Positions 13,254-21,775 of a stretch of 60,531 nucleotides of DNA are shown here, in pieces. Origin of the DNA: a virus; IMG/VR virus record IMGVR_UViG_3300040979_000011, positions 1-60,531 of that record; one strand, given 5' to 3'. Each line of letters begins with the position of its first letter. Position 1 is the first letter of the stretch. A model generated the notes under the pieces. It was given only the letters and a program-made list of their open reading frames with translations. It made no database searches and was not told where the DNA came from. A program made the translations under genes and the position numbers.

Positions 13254-13652
13254 ATGAAGAAGCCAACAATTAAGCAAGCGGGCCGAATCGTGTGCGAAGG
13301 CCAACTGCAACTGCGGTTCTGGGCCCGGGCGCTCGGGCTCGAGAAAACCGTCGCGCGCGCGCAGGAATTGATGAGTCAAAAGCCACCGCGCAAATGGGGC
13401 ATGGTGCCCATCGTCAGCGAGTACCGAGTCGATGAGCGCTTGGTCTTTTTGTTCGTGCTCCTAGTCGATATCGACGGGCTTGGAATTCAAAACGGCACTG
13501 GTGTCATCCTTTACGCTAGCCCGGAGCGCGAGAACGAAGTCCGCAAAATCCGCGACGAGATGGCGGACGATATCCTAAAGAATATCTCGAAAGAAGCCTG
13601 GAACGAGACCGTCCCGATCGACGAGGGGCGCGAAACCGATCGCCTCGATTAA
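13254..13652 (+). CDS. Hypothetical phage protein
   Basis: A 132-residue protein, start MKKPTIKQAGRIVCEGQLQ. A central beta/alpha region includes LVFLFVLLVDIDGLGIQNGT, a hydrophobic core strand rather than a membrane span. Acidic C-terminus. The ATG at 13254 is preferred because the in-frame region upstream covers the divergent promoter. It stands alone between two leftward blocks. Function unknown. Confidence 0.6.
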   Translation: MKKPTIKQAGRIVCEGQLQLRFWARALGLEKTVARAQELMSQKPPRKWGMVPIVSEYRVDERLVFLFVLLVDIDGLGIQNGTGVILYASPERENEVRKIRDEMADDILKNISKEAWNETVPIDEGRETDRLD

Positions 13653-13813
13653 GGGATCATTCCGCCGCCGCCGGTTCCGCCCAGTCCGACAAGGCCTGAA
13701 CCTAAGGTCGGCAATTTCGGTTTAGCTGGTGGTCGGAAATTCTTCGAGCGGGCGGCCGCTTTCTTGCTGCCGGCTGCTTTGCGTTTGGGTGGAGCTTTCT
13801 TTTTGCTGGCCAT
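13649..13813 (-). CDS. Small histone-like basic protein
   Basis: A 54-residue protein beginning MASKKKAPPKRKAAGSKKAA with a Lys/Ala/Pro-rich N-terminal half and a glycine-rich end. Composition resembles histone-H1-like tails. It ends converging on the gene at 13254-13652 (4-bp overlap). Probably binds DNA or RNA non-specifically, perhaps packaged in the virion; this is inferred from composition. Confidence 0.5.
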   Translation of the reverse strand: MASKKKAPPKRKAAGSKKAAARSKNFRPPAKPKLPTLGSGLVGLGGTGGGGMIP

Positions 13814-13814
13814 A

Positions 13815-13967
13815 TTATTTCTTTTTCTTTTTGTAACCACCTTTAGGCTTCTGCGCCATCTCGTGTAGTTTCTTTGCGCCCATACCGGTGACTGTCGCTT
13901 TACCGGCCCGAGCGCGGGCGAGATCCGCCCCCATGAGCTTTTGTTGTTTTGGGCTTTTAGCTGGCAT
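13815..13967 (-). CDS. DUF3008-like small basic protein
   Basis: A 50-residue protein, MPAKSPKQQKLMGADLARAR, ending in GGYKKKKK. The MPAKSxxQQxxMG opening is the signature of DUF3008-like proteins common in phages. It overlaps the upstream stop by one base and lies in a leftward run with the histone-like gene. Role unknown; the basic tail suggests nucleic-acid contact. Confidence 0.6.
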   Translation of the reverse strand: MPAKSPKQQKLMGADLARARAGKATVTGMGAKKLHEMAQKPKGGYKKKKK

Positions 13968-14314
13968 TAGGAGCTGAAGAGGTAAGCGGGTTTGGGGGTG
14001 TGCGAGAGATCGAGCATGCCGTCGACCCCATCTAAGAAAATGGCATCCTGGCCAGCGCCTAAGCTCGCCACCCAGGCCGGGCAAAAGAGAGTGTTGGGAG
14101 CGCCCACTTGGCCTGTCATGCCGGGCAACGGATTTTGCGCGAGCACGAAAGGATCAAATTTGCGTTTAAGTGCGCGCAAGGTGTTATGGGCTGTACCACT
14201 CGCAGCCGGGTTGGCATTGGCGTCAGCGGGTTGGAGATAGCCTGCCGCGAGCTTTTGATCGCCCAGGATAATGAGAAGATCCTGTAGGGTGTTCACTCTG
14301 AATGAGGGTAGCAA
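13967..14314 (-). CDS. Hypothetical phage protein
   Basis: A protein of about 109-115 residues. The frame opens with TTG (LPSFRVNTLQDLLIILGDQK) and has a GTG seven codons in, which may be the real start. DQKLAAGYLQPADANANPAA suggests a helical N-terminal half, with a hydrophobic loop-rich second half. It is the first leftward gene before the fibre cluster. No family recognised. Confidence 0.5.
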   Translation of the reverse strand: MLPSFRVNTLQDLLIILGDQKLAAGYLQPADANANPAASGTAHNTLRALKRKFDPFVLAQNPLPGMTGQVGAPNTLFCPAWVASLGAGQDAIFLDGVDGMLDLSHTPKPAYLFSS

Positions 14315-14416
14315 GAAAAGAGCCGCTCCGATTAGGTGAGTTTTAACTCGCCCTCGGGCAAAAAGCCATCTACTTTTGCGCTCAAGAGCGCTCTTCTTCC
14401 GTGGTAACCCACGGCA

Positions 14417-16033
14417 TTGTCACAATTTAAAGGCGGCTTCCAAACTTACGCGCAGCTTCCCGTCATCGACGGGAGCGCAGCTTCTGTCGGCGACATGGCT
14501 TACACCGTCGACGACGGTGGATTCTGGGAAGCGTCGCCCCCTCCCGGTGGAACTGGTAACGGGCAATGGGCGTGGGTCGATACTCTAAAAGGCCCGCCAG
14601 GGCCTGAGGGTCCAGTAGGAGTCGGTTTACCCGGGCCAGCTGGTCAGATAGGGCCGCCTGGAATGCGAGGCGCTCAAGGGCCGCAAGGGCCGCCAGGACG
14701 CAACCTTTTCTGTTACCTGACCCAGCCCTTTAGCGTACCGGATTGCGGTGATCCGCCGATCCTGGCGTTCGTGACTGACTCCTCCTGGATGCAGCCCGGG
14801 CAATTGGTCTTTATCCCGGGTGGAGGCACCTTCACCGTGATCGGCAGCCCACCGACCGGCGGCAGCGTTTACCTCGCCAGCTCTTGTGATCCCAATAACG
14901 CGGCGGCCGGAACAGTCATCAGCGCTGGCACGATGGTCTCGCCTGCTAATTTGCGCGGGCCGATCGGCGGCCAAGGACCTCCCGGGCCGACCGGGCCACC
15001 TGGACCGCAGGGCGCAGCTGGCACTAGCGTTTACACGACGCTGAAACAGGATTTCACCATTCCGCCCGCCGATAACACGGCCCTGGCTTTCGTGATCGAT
15101 GCCGCTCCGTTCGGTGTCGGGCAGATCGTCTACATGCCAGAAGGCAACTACTTCAATGTCACCGCGACCGATACGACTCTTGACACCCTGACCTTAAATA
15201 ATCTGGGCTACCCAGGCACCGAAAGCCCAGGAACGGTTGTGCCAGTCGGAAGCTCGGTCTCAGGCACCGGCCCGCGCGGACCTCAGGGCGAAATCGGGCC
15301 AGCTGGTCCAATTGGGCCACAAGGCGCCATCGGCCAGATGCCGACCGGAGTCATCATGGCTTACGGCGCTCTGACGCCGCCAGGAGGCTGGCTCTTGTGC
15401 GATGGTAGAGCGGTTTCCCGGACGACTTATTCGGGGCTTTTCAGCATTATTTCAACCAACTGGGGCCCAGGCGATGGGGTTACGACCTTTAATCTGCCGG
15501 ATCTGCGCGGCCGCGTGCCGATCGGCATGGGAACCGGCGCGAGTGGCACCGCCTACGCGCTGGCCCAAGTCGGCGGCGAGGAGAAGCACAAGCTCGTTCT
15601 GGGCGAGATTGCTGCTCACGCCCACACTTTAACTGATCCGGGTCATACCCACCTCCAGAATGCGCATACGCACACGTTATCGGACCCCAGCCACAACCAT
15701 ACCATAAGTCAAAGCGGTCATACCCATGGCATCAATGATCCTAAACACGTTCACATGGACAAGAGCGGGGTCGCGAGTTTGGGCGGCGGCGGTACTCAGG
15801 CGGTGGCCGCCAGCGACAATGTAGCCACCTCACCCGCTGCAACCGGAATCACAATTCAGGAAGCCAACGCTAATATTGCCCTAGCAGGTGCGCTGACTGG
15901 CGTGACTGCTCTAGCCGCTACTGCAGTGAACCAGTCGCACACGACCGGAATCACCGTGGTCAGTGTAGGCGGGGACGGTTTTCACAACAATATGCAGCCT
16001 TACTTGGCTGTGCCGTGGATTATTAAAACATAA
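14417..16033 (+). CDS. Collagen-like tail fibre with phage tail-collar domain
   Basis: A 538-residue protein starting at TTG, read MSQFKGGFQTYAQLPVIDG. Three Gly-X-Y collagen-like blocks (for example GPPGPEGPVGVGLPGPAGQI at about residue 57) are separated by small beta domains with SVPDCGDPPILAF or TIPPADNTALAFV patterns. Residues about 310-385 (PTGVIMAYGALTPPGGWLLC, FNLPDLRGRVPIGMG) are the Phage Tail Collar domain. The C-terminal third is His/Thr-rich and likely ends in a trimerisation region. Probably a receptor-binding or fibre protein. Upstream 14315-14416 is non-coding. Confidence 0.8.
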   Translation: MSQFKGGFQTYAQLPVIDGSAASVGDMAYTVDDGGFWEASPPPGGTGNGQWAWVDTLKGPPGPEGPVGVGLPGPAGQIGPPGMRGAQGPQGPPGRNLFCYLTQPFSVPDCGDPPILAFVTDSSWMQPGQLVFIPGGGTFTVIGSPPTGGSVYLASSCDPNNAAAGTVISAGTMVSPANLRGPIGGQGPPGPTGPPGPQGAAGTSVYTTLKQDFTIPPADNTALAFVIDAAPFGVGQIVYMPEGNYFNVTATDTTLDTLTLNNLGYPGTESPGTVVPVGSSVSGTGPRGPQGEIGPAGPIGPQGAIGQMPTGVIMAYGALTPPGGWLLCDGRAVSRTTYSGLFSIISTNWGPGDGVTTFNLPDLRGRVPIGMGTGASGTAYALAQVGGEEKHKLVLGEIAAHAHTLTDPGHTHLQNAHTHTLSDPSHNHTISQSGHTHGINDPKHVHMDKSGVASLGGGGTQAVAASDNVATSPAATGITIQEANANIALAGALTGVTALAATAVNQSHTTGITVVSVGGDGFHNNMQPYLAVPWIIKT

Positions 16034-16044
16034 ACGGAGGCAAA

Positions 16045-18306
16045 GTGAGTAGCGGCACCGAATACTTCATTGCGCCGAGAGTACCAGGAGTAAGACCCGT
16101 TGACGACCCTGATTACGACGGGATCACTTTTGTCTATGTCTTCACCCGGATCCTGGATGTCTGGACCGTCCCGCCGATTACAGGCAATGTCGACGTCGTC
16201 GTTGATAACAGCCAAGGATTCGTTCCCGGGATGACGATCGCAGTGGAGGGTGCCGGATATTATCAGGTGGTTCAGACAACCGCTTTGAACCGGATGACGA
16301 TCGAGAATTTGCCTCATGGCGATAACGCGTTTCCCGGCAGCTCGATTCCACCAGGGAACATAACGACAACCAGTCTGCCTGGACCAAAGGGTGACAAGGG
16401 TGATCAGGGCATTCAGGGTTTGGCCGCCACCGTCGATGTCGGTACGACCGTTACCAGTCCCGCCGGTCAGAACGCCAATGTAGTCAATGCGGGTACACCG
16501 CAGGCTGCCATTCTAAATTTTACGATCCCGCGCGGGCTAGTCGGCCCCCAAGGGCCGCAAGGCGCGCCCGGCCAAGCGTTCAATGCGACTACGGGCGCAG
16601 ATTTTACCGCAGCGAATCCACCCACAGTACAAGTCCTTACCCTCAACACTACGACCGGACTTTTTCAGGGCGTTGTCCTCAACATCGATCCGATCGGTTA
16701 TTACCAAGTTCAGGACGTCATTTCGCCGACTCAATGCCACGTCGTCAATACCGGGACCGCAACCAATGCGCCAGCCGGAACCGTTTCTCCGAGCGGTTCT
16801 AATGTCTTGGGCACCGGCCCCGAAGGTCCGCCCGGAACTGCCGCCACCATCGCTGCCGGGAATACCACCACACTGCCGCCCGGTAATGCGGCCAGTGTTA
16901 CCCAGCGCGGAACTCCTGATGCAGCGATATTTGATTTCGGTATTCCCCAAGGTGTAGTCGGCCCACAAGGTAACGATGGCGCGCCGGGTGCGCCGGGCGC
17001 GGCGGGCAACGATGGAGTGACACCGACTGTTGATGCCGGGACTACCTCTACTCTCTCGCCCGGTCAGCCAGCTGCGGTTACCCAGCGCGGAACTCCGACT
17101 GCAGTTATTTTTGATTTTGCGATCCCGGAAGGTGATGTCGGCGCGACTGGCCCGGCTGGTGCCCAAGGCCCACAGGGTACACCGGGAGCCGCTGCGACCA
17201 TCACTGCCGGGAACACCAGCACCAGCGCGCCTGGAAGTAACGCTCTAGTTACCCAGCGGGGCACCGCACAAGCCGCGATCTTCGATTTTGCTATCCCCCG
17301 AGGCGATGTCGGTGCCACTGGCCTAAACGCCTTTACCATCACAAGCGGCCCCTTCACAGTCCCCGCAGTTGGCAGCACAGTCGTTGTCACTGTCAATGAC
17401 GCCAGCTTTGTCGTGGTCGGTCAGATGCTGGCGGTTCAAGGTGCGGGCGGCACCGGAATTGCCGGTTCGTTCTTGGTACAGTCGAAAACTGGTAACCAGC
17501 TGACGTTGCTCAATCCGGCAACATCCCAAATTCCATTAGCGGATTCGACTCACACCGGACTGCTCAAACAACTAAGTGGAAACACCACCGATTACGTTGA
17601 TGGCACCAATAACTCGCATCCGCTTGCCAACGTTCTCGGTCCGGCTCTGATCACCGGTAACCCGGATGCACCTTGGATCTATGGAGCGTACGACGATCAT
17701 TTCGATGGTAGCGTTTTAGCTGCGAAATGGGTACCGACAGACACGGCTGGCTATGCCAGTGTTTCTCGCGGCGTCAGTGCTAGCCGGTACTGGATTGTAG
17801 CTAGCGCGCCAGCTGATGCAACTTCGCGTATGGCTCAGATCGTTCAGGCGGTCAGCTTAACGCCACCAGTTTCAATCCGAATCAAGATCCAAGCGTTTGC
17901 CTCCTGGGCGACTGGTGTCGGCGCGGTCGAGAATTTCTTTATCAGTCTCTATGGAGGAAGTGCCTCTAGCTCTCGTTATCGATTCGGCTTCGTCAACTCA
18001 ACCACCTATAATGCGACCGCTAACGTGCAGCAATTAATCAGTGAGGCCGGTGCTAATTATGGCACTTTGGTCCAAAGCGTAGGCACTTGCGGACCGCTGC
18101 CCCCCTATTGGCGACTAGATTATAATGCGGATAAGAGCACACAGTTTTTTATTTCCTTCGATGGATTTAACTGGTGCGCACTAGCAAGCTGTTCGGCCGC
18201 CCAGACTCTGTTTGCCACCACGCCTCCAGATCACTTTGTGATTGGTTTAATGACCCAACAGAGCAGTGTCTCCCACCTTGATGTCGACTGGGTCAGATTC
18301 CAATAA
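16045..18306 (+). CDS. Long collagen-like fibre with lectin-type C-terminal domain
   Basis: A 753-residue protein with a GTG start preceded by ACGGAGG. Repeating blocks of Gly-X-Y collagen alternate with about 45-residue beta units ending TQRGTPDAAIFDFGIPQG, occurring at least four times. Residues about 440-545 contain a beta domain and a GLLKQLSGNTTDYVDGTNN connector. The last 200 residues (WIYGAYDDHFDGSVLAAKWV) look like a concanavalin-like carbohydrate-binding sandwich. It is a likely receptor-binding fibre. The connector is shared with the next gene. Confidence 0.75.
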   Translation: MSSGTEYFIAPRVPGVRPVDDPDYDGITFVYVFTRILDVWTVPPITGNVDVVVDNSQGFVPGMTIAVEGAGYYQVVQTTALNRMTIENLPHGDNAFPGSSIPPGNITTTSLPGPKGDKGDQGIQGLAATVDVGTTVTSPAGQNANVVNAGTPQAAILNFTIPRGLVGPQGPQGAPGQAFNATTGADFTAANPPTVQVLTLNTTTGLFQGVVLNIDPIGYYQVQDVISPTQCHVVNTGTATNAPAGTVSPSGSNVLGTGPEGPPGTAATIAAGNTTTLPPGNAASVTQRGTPDAAIFDFGIPQGVVGPQGNDGAPGAPGAAGNDGVTPTVDAGTTSTLSPGQPAAVTQRGTPTAVIFDFAIPEGDVGATGPAGAQGPQGTPGAAATITAGNTSTSAPGSNALVTQRGTAQAAIFDFAIPRGDVGATGLNAFTITSGPFTVPAVGSTVVVTVNDASFVVVGQMLAVQGAGGTGIAGSFLVQSKTGNQLTLLNPATSQIPLADSTHTGLLKQLSGNTTDYVDGTNNSHPLANVLGPALITGNPDAPWIYGAYDDHFDGSVLAAKWVPTDTAGYASVSRGVSASRYWIVASAPADATSRMAQIVQAVSLTPPVSIRIKIQAFASWATGVGAVENFFISLYGGSASSSRYRFGFVNSTTYNATANVQQLISEAGANYGTLVQSVGTCGPLPPYWRLDYNADKSTQFFISFDGFNWCALASCSAAQTLFATTPPDHFVIGLMTQQSSVSHLDVDWVRFQ

Positions 18307-18312
18307 ACACTT

Positions 18313-19251
18313 ATGCCTCCTCCAGTCCCAGGAATAGTTGTCGGAGCCAATGCTCAGGTCGGTCCAGGTGGTGATACCGGTTCGACTGCCGCTACTCCAT
18401 TAGCTGATACGACTCAAGACGGGCTGCTGCGCAAGGTCAGCGGCACTGCCACCGATTACGTCGATGCCACTAACAATTCCCGGCCACTTTCCAATATCAT
18501 CAGTACCGATGCCGGTAACGCCTTGGTCGTTGGCATTGATAACCGGATTAAGGCGGGCGGCCCGACGTCGCACTACTACGATTACGATGATTTGACTAAT
18601 GTGTTTGGCGTTACCGGTGGTGGTTTTGCGAGCAAATTACTAGTAATCAATAATAGCGGTGCCGCCGGAGCTGTTAGTACTAGCTATGCGGGTGATTCGG
18701 GTGACGGTCACCATGGTGTTGTTCAATTAGCGCCTGGAACTGTGGCTAATGCTTGGGCCAGAGCATATATAAGTAGTCCGATTTTCTTGCGGGCATCGAC
18801 CTTTACTTGGCGGACGTGGTTTATACCCTATAACGTTGCCGCCGGATCCACTAGCCAGCACATAATTGGATTTTCGAGAGATCCATCTTTAACGATAAGC
18901 GCGACCAGTTACTATATCGTTTTTTATTTGATTCCGAGTAGCAGCGTCAATTGGCACGCCCGGGTTAGCAGTGCTGCTGCCGTAACCGATCAGGATACCG
19001 GAGTCAACGGAATGACTCACGGGTGGTTCGATCTAAAGATCGTGGCAAACGCGACTCAAGTGAAATTCTATATTAATGGGAACCTGACTAACACGATCAC
19101 CACCAATATTCCGCCCTCGACCCAAGTTCTCTATGCTGCCGCTTGGATGAACGCAAGCACGGACCTTACCAACTATTTTTCTCTCTTGGACTATGCCGAG
19201 ATCGATATTGATACCGGCATTGCCGGCCGTTTTAGCAGATCACCTTTATGA
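18313..19251 (+). CDS. Fibre/lectin-like virion protein
   Basis: A 312-residue protein. Residues about 35-60 repeat the connector of the preceding fibre (GLLRKVSGTATDYVDATNNS). The rest is a laminin-G or concanavalin-like sandwich, with WFDLKIVANATQVKFYINGN near the end. The shared connector shows it descends from, or assembles with, the upstream fibre. It overlaps the next gene by four bases (ATGA). Confidence 0.65.
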   Translation: MPPPVPGIVVGANAQVGPGGDTGSTAATPLADTTQDGLLRKVSGTATDYVDATNNSRPLSNIISTDAGNALVVGIDNRIKAGGPTSHYYDYDDLTNVFGVTGGGFASKLLVINNSGAAGAVSTSYAGDSGDGHHGVVQLAPGTVANAWARAYISSPIFLRASTFTWRTWFIPYNVAAGSTSQHIIGFSRDPSLTISATSYYIVFYLIPSSSVNWHARVSSAAAVTDQDTGVNGMTHGWFDLKIVANATQVKFYINGNLTNTITTNIPPSTQVLYAAAWMNASTDLTNYFSLLDYAEIDIDTGIAGRFSRSPL

Positions 19252-19745
19252 GTGCATCACCTGATACCCTAGTAACTCCTGAACTCCAGGCCGGTGTAGG
19301 CAGTCAAGCCTTCCCGACTTGGCCGCCGCCCAGTGGCGGCGCACCCGTAACAGCCTGGGAAATGGGCCCGATTCTGAATCCCTATCCCTACGGCTCACCT
19401 CAACCAGCCAATATCTCAACCAGTCCGCCAGCACCAGCTCATCCCTGGAGCAGCACCTTCTTTCCTAAGAAGATGGCGGCGACTACCGGACAGAACCAGC
19501 CCGGTGGCACCCTGCCCGCGTGGCCACACTCGCGTGTGTGCGTCTTACCGGATAAGGCGAGTCCTGCCCTATCAGCGATCAGTCCGCCGCCTCGGTTTGG
19601 TCCAGGCCCGCAAAGCTTATCCTGGGAAGCTGGCCCAGATCCCGGTAACCCGGCTCCGAGACGGACATTCCCAGCGGGCAGTTACATTGATGGGATGGGT
19701 AACGTTATCACGCCAACCCGCATCGTTGGAGGCCTAGGAAACTAA
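19248..19745 (+). CDS. Proline/glycine-rich virion-type protein
   Basis: A 165-residue protein, start MSASPDTLVTPELQAGVGS. Rich in Pro, Gly, Ser and aromatic residues, with repeated W-E-x-GP motifs (AWEMGPILNPYPYGSPQP, SWEAGPDPGNP), suggesting short repeated loops. Sits between fibre genes and lysis candidates. Probably structural; unrecognised. Confidence 0.5.
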   Translation: MSASPDTLVTPELQAGVGSQAFPTWPPPSGGAPVTAWEMGPILNPYPYGSPQPANISTSPPAPAHPWSSTFFPKKMAATTGQNQPGGTLPAWPHSRVCVLPDKASPALSAISPPPRFGPGPQSLSWEAGPDPGNPAPRRTFPAGSYIDGMGNVITPTRIVGGLGN

Positions 19746-19746
19746 A

Positions 19747-20160
19747 ATGGGTAATCCTCCTTTTCTGCCGCCCAAGTTCGCTTCCGGGCCGCCGACCGCA
19801 CAGGTAGGCGTCTGGGAAGATGGCCCAGGCGTGTTCCTTAACCCGCCTAATACGGGCCAGCCGGTTCGCTACAACGGCCAGGATCAGGTCACTAGGATTA
19901 ATGTGGCTCAGCCAATGCCCGCCTGGGAGTTGGGCTGCGGGGCATGTGACCCGAATATCAGCAAGGTCAACGTCCAGGCTCCGAGCGGCAGTGGGTATGC
20001 GGCCAAAGGAGTCGGCGAGGTCGGTACCATTAATGCCGGGGCTAATATTCCGATCACTTCGCCCGGATTCACAGCCCAGATCGCGCGGCTATATGTCGGA
20101 GCCGATGGCAAACTGCATGCCTTTGAGAATCAAACCAGCCAGGATTTCGTCCTCACCTAA
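19747..20160 (+). CDS. Virion-type hypothetical protein
   Basis: A 137-residue protein, MGNPPFLPPKFASGPPTAQ. It shares the W-E-x-G motif with the preceding protein (VWEDGPGVFLNPPNTGQPV, AWELGCGACDPN). The C-terminal half is a beta pattern ending LYVGADGKLHAFENQTSQDF. The two genes are probably paralogous at the N-terminus. Structural role inferred from context. Confidence 0.5.
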   Translation: MGNPPFLPPKFASGPPTAQVGVWEDGPGVFLNPPNTGQPVRYNGQDQVTRINVAQPMPAWELGCGACDPNISKVNVQAPSGSGYAAKGVGEVGTINAGANIPITSPGFTAQIARLYVGADGKLHAFENQTSQDFVLT

Positions 20161-20178
20161 AAGATAGAAAGAGAACCT

Positions 20179-20367
20179 ATGGCCAAAGAAAAATGGATGC
20201 AGGAAGCATTCAAAAATGCGAGGGGCCAATTGCGTCGGAAAATGGGCGCAAAACCCGGTAAACCGATTGCTAGCGGGAAACTGGAAAAAGCGACTCACTC
20301 CCAAAGTCTCAAGACTAAACGGCAAGCGGTCTTAGCTAAAACCGCGAGGCGTTCTGCCGGAAAATGA
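20179..20367 (+). CDS. Small basic protein
   Basis: A 62-residue strongly basic protein, MAKEKWMQEAFKNARGQLRR, with Lys-rich helices and an Arg/Ser tail. The opening resembles the short basic phage proteins of which DUF3008 is one type, but the match is weak. Coupled by ATGA to the holin-like gene. Possibly nucleic-acid binding. Confidence 0.5.
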   Translation: MAKEKWMQEAFKNARGQLRRKMGAKPGKPIASGKLEKATHSQSLKTKRQAVLAKTARRSAGK

Positions 20368-20531
20368 ACTTGATCATCCTCCTTATTATTCTGGTCGCCC
20401 TGATCTGTCTGACGATCGGCCCGGCCTTTGGGGTCGCCATCACGCGCGGGTTTTGGGTCTTTATCTTTATCGCCCTGGTGGTTGCTGTCATTCTTACCCT
20501 GGTTCCGTTGGTCGGAATCGGCGCTAAATAA
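20364..20531 (+). CDS. Two-span membrane protein, holin candidate
   Basis: A 55-residue frame starting MNLIILLIILVALICLTIG. Two hydrophobic segments (about residues 1-26 and 31-52) are separated by a short turn with ARG-type charge (ITRGFW). Small size, two spans and coupling on both sides (ATGA, TAATG) fit a class II holin. No endolysin is adjacent, so the role is a guess from topology. Confidence 0.5.
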   Translation: MNLIILLIILVALICLTIGPAFGVAITRGFWVFIFIALVVAVILTLVPLVGIGAK

Positions 20532-20764
20532 TGCAAAGGGAACCGACCATCGTAGCGCCCTATTGCGGCCAAAATCAGCAGCAGAGTATCGTCCAGCCGC
20601 TCTCGATTCAGTACCAGAGCTGGGATGGCGAAGAAGGCCCTTGGGTGATGCCGCCTTATGCGAACCTTTATCCGCCGGCAACCCAAGGGCCCGGCGAAGC
20701 CTGGGTGCCGCCGCCGGTGAGCCAGACCGATATCTTCTTGGCTCAGCAAACGTGGCCTTTGTAG
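20531..20764 (+). CDS. Small proline/glutamine-rich protein
   Basis: A 77-residue protein, MQREPTIVAPYCGQNQQQS, its ATG overlapping the previous stop by one base. Low-complexity, rich in Gln, Pro and aromatic residues, with WDGEEGPWVMPPYANLYPP. Appears disordered. Structural or accessory; no family recognised. Confidence 0.45.
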   Translation: MQREPTIVAPYCGQNQQQSIVQPLSIQYQSWDGEEGPWVMPPYANLYPPATQGPGEAWVPPPVSQTDIFLAQQTWPL

Positions 20765-20773
20765 TTTGTCGCT

Positions 20774-21064
20774 ATGGAAAATGAGGGGAAGGGCAATAAC
20801 AACGCAAAGACGAACCTTCTCAGCCAACTGCTTGGTGGCGGTGATCAGACCGTCAAACTCATTACCCTAGCCGCAGTGGTCATCACCGGTGGCAGTAATT
20901 TCTGGGCAACCAAGGATGTTGCCAGACTCACTGATCAAGAAGCCCAGCGAGCGGTACGACAACTCGATGATCTCCATGAGCGTTTGGATACGACGATCCA
21001 ACGACAAAAGGAGATGTACGAGATGCTCAAAAAATTGAGCGAGGAAAAGAAACCCTCGAGTTGA
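20774..21064 (+). CDS. Membrane-anchored coiled-coil protein (holin/spanin-like)
   Basis: A 96-residue protein. Residues about 27-45 (TVKLITLAAVVITGGSNFW) are a single hydrophobic segment, followed by a coiled coil LDDLHERLDTTIQRQKEMYE. This topology is common among phage holin-like and Rz-like proteins. It closes the operon, and a strong terminator lies 90 bp downstream. Lysis role inferred from topology and position. Confidence 0.5.
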   Translation: MENEGKGNNNAKTNLLSQLLGGGDQTVKLITLAAVVITGGSNFWATKDVARLTDQEAQRAVRQLDDLHERLDTTIQRQKEMYEMLKKLSEEKKPSS

Positions 21065-21152
21065 CTCGCCAAAAGCCTCCCCCTAAGATAAAGGCTTCTT
21101 GTCAGGGACCACTCAGCTTGAGTCAGCTGAGAGGAGGTCGATCATCACTTAA

Positions 21153-21184
21153 GCCCGCCGTGAGTGCGGCGGGCGCTTTTTTTT
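21153..21184 (+). terminator. Rho-independent terminator
   Basis: GCCCGCC (21153-21159) and GGCGGGC (21168-21174) form a 7-bp GC stem with loop GTGAGTGC, followed by a run of eight T. It ends the fibre/lysis operon. The minus-strand HNH gene ends within the T-run. A second hairpin CTCAGCT/AGCTGAG lies just upstream near 21113-21132. Confidence 0.85.
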
Positions 21185-21602
21185 ACTTCTTTAGGCGTCT
21201 CCGATCAAAAATGCGACGGCATTCGCGGCAATGTCGGTGACCTCTCCATATATAGGTGTTTTCCTCATCGAATGGATGACCAGCCGGACAATGAGTCCGG
21301 CGTGCTTGCTGGGCGATAAAGTTCTCTCCGCGAAGCGTATTGATTCTATTGCTAACGAATTCCAAATGGAACGGGTTTACGCAGCAACGAGTTCGGCAAA
21401 GATGGTCAGTCGTTAATCTAGGCGGTCGGCTTTTGCCGAGCGCATTGCAGACGACAAGATGCGCTACTGTGGATTTTCCAGAAATACCTATTCGACCGTA
21501 GCCTTTGTAATCGATATAGCCGGTCCAGAGCCAGCATCCCGAATTGGGCTCGATAAAGATCTTTTGCTGTAACCTTGTAGGCAGGGCATTGAAACTCAGC
21601 AT
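21183..21602 (-). CDS. HNH homing endonuclease
   Basis: A 139-residue protein. FIEPNSGCWLWTGYIDYKGY, a VAHLVV helix, TDHLCRTRCCVNPFHLE with the HNH His and Asn, and a C-terminal zinc-type HCPAGHPF and CRECRR are typical of the HNH_3 phage endonuclease family. It lies between the fibre operon and the capsid gene, opposite in strand to both. Probably a free-standing homing endonuclease that spreads between related phages. Confidence 0.85.
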   Translation of the reverse strand: MLSFNALPTRLQQKIFIEPNSGCWLWTGYIDYKGYGRIGISGKSTVAHLVVCNALGKSRPPRLTTDHLCRTRCCVNPFHLEFVSNRINTLRGENFIAQQARRTHCPAGHPFDEENTYIWRGHRHCRECRRIFDRRRLKK

Positions 21603-21775
21603 TTTTAGATTGCAGTTTGGTAACTAAAGTTCTTTAGTGTCAATCGCAGTTCAGGAGCCTCCTGCACTATTGAGGTTCCAAAGCTCGCCACCGGAGTCAA
21701 TCGGGTGCCGAAACCCACCGGAAGCGTTCCAGCTACCGGCAAACCCGTATTTTCCTAACCCCCTTCTTTTATCCT

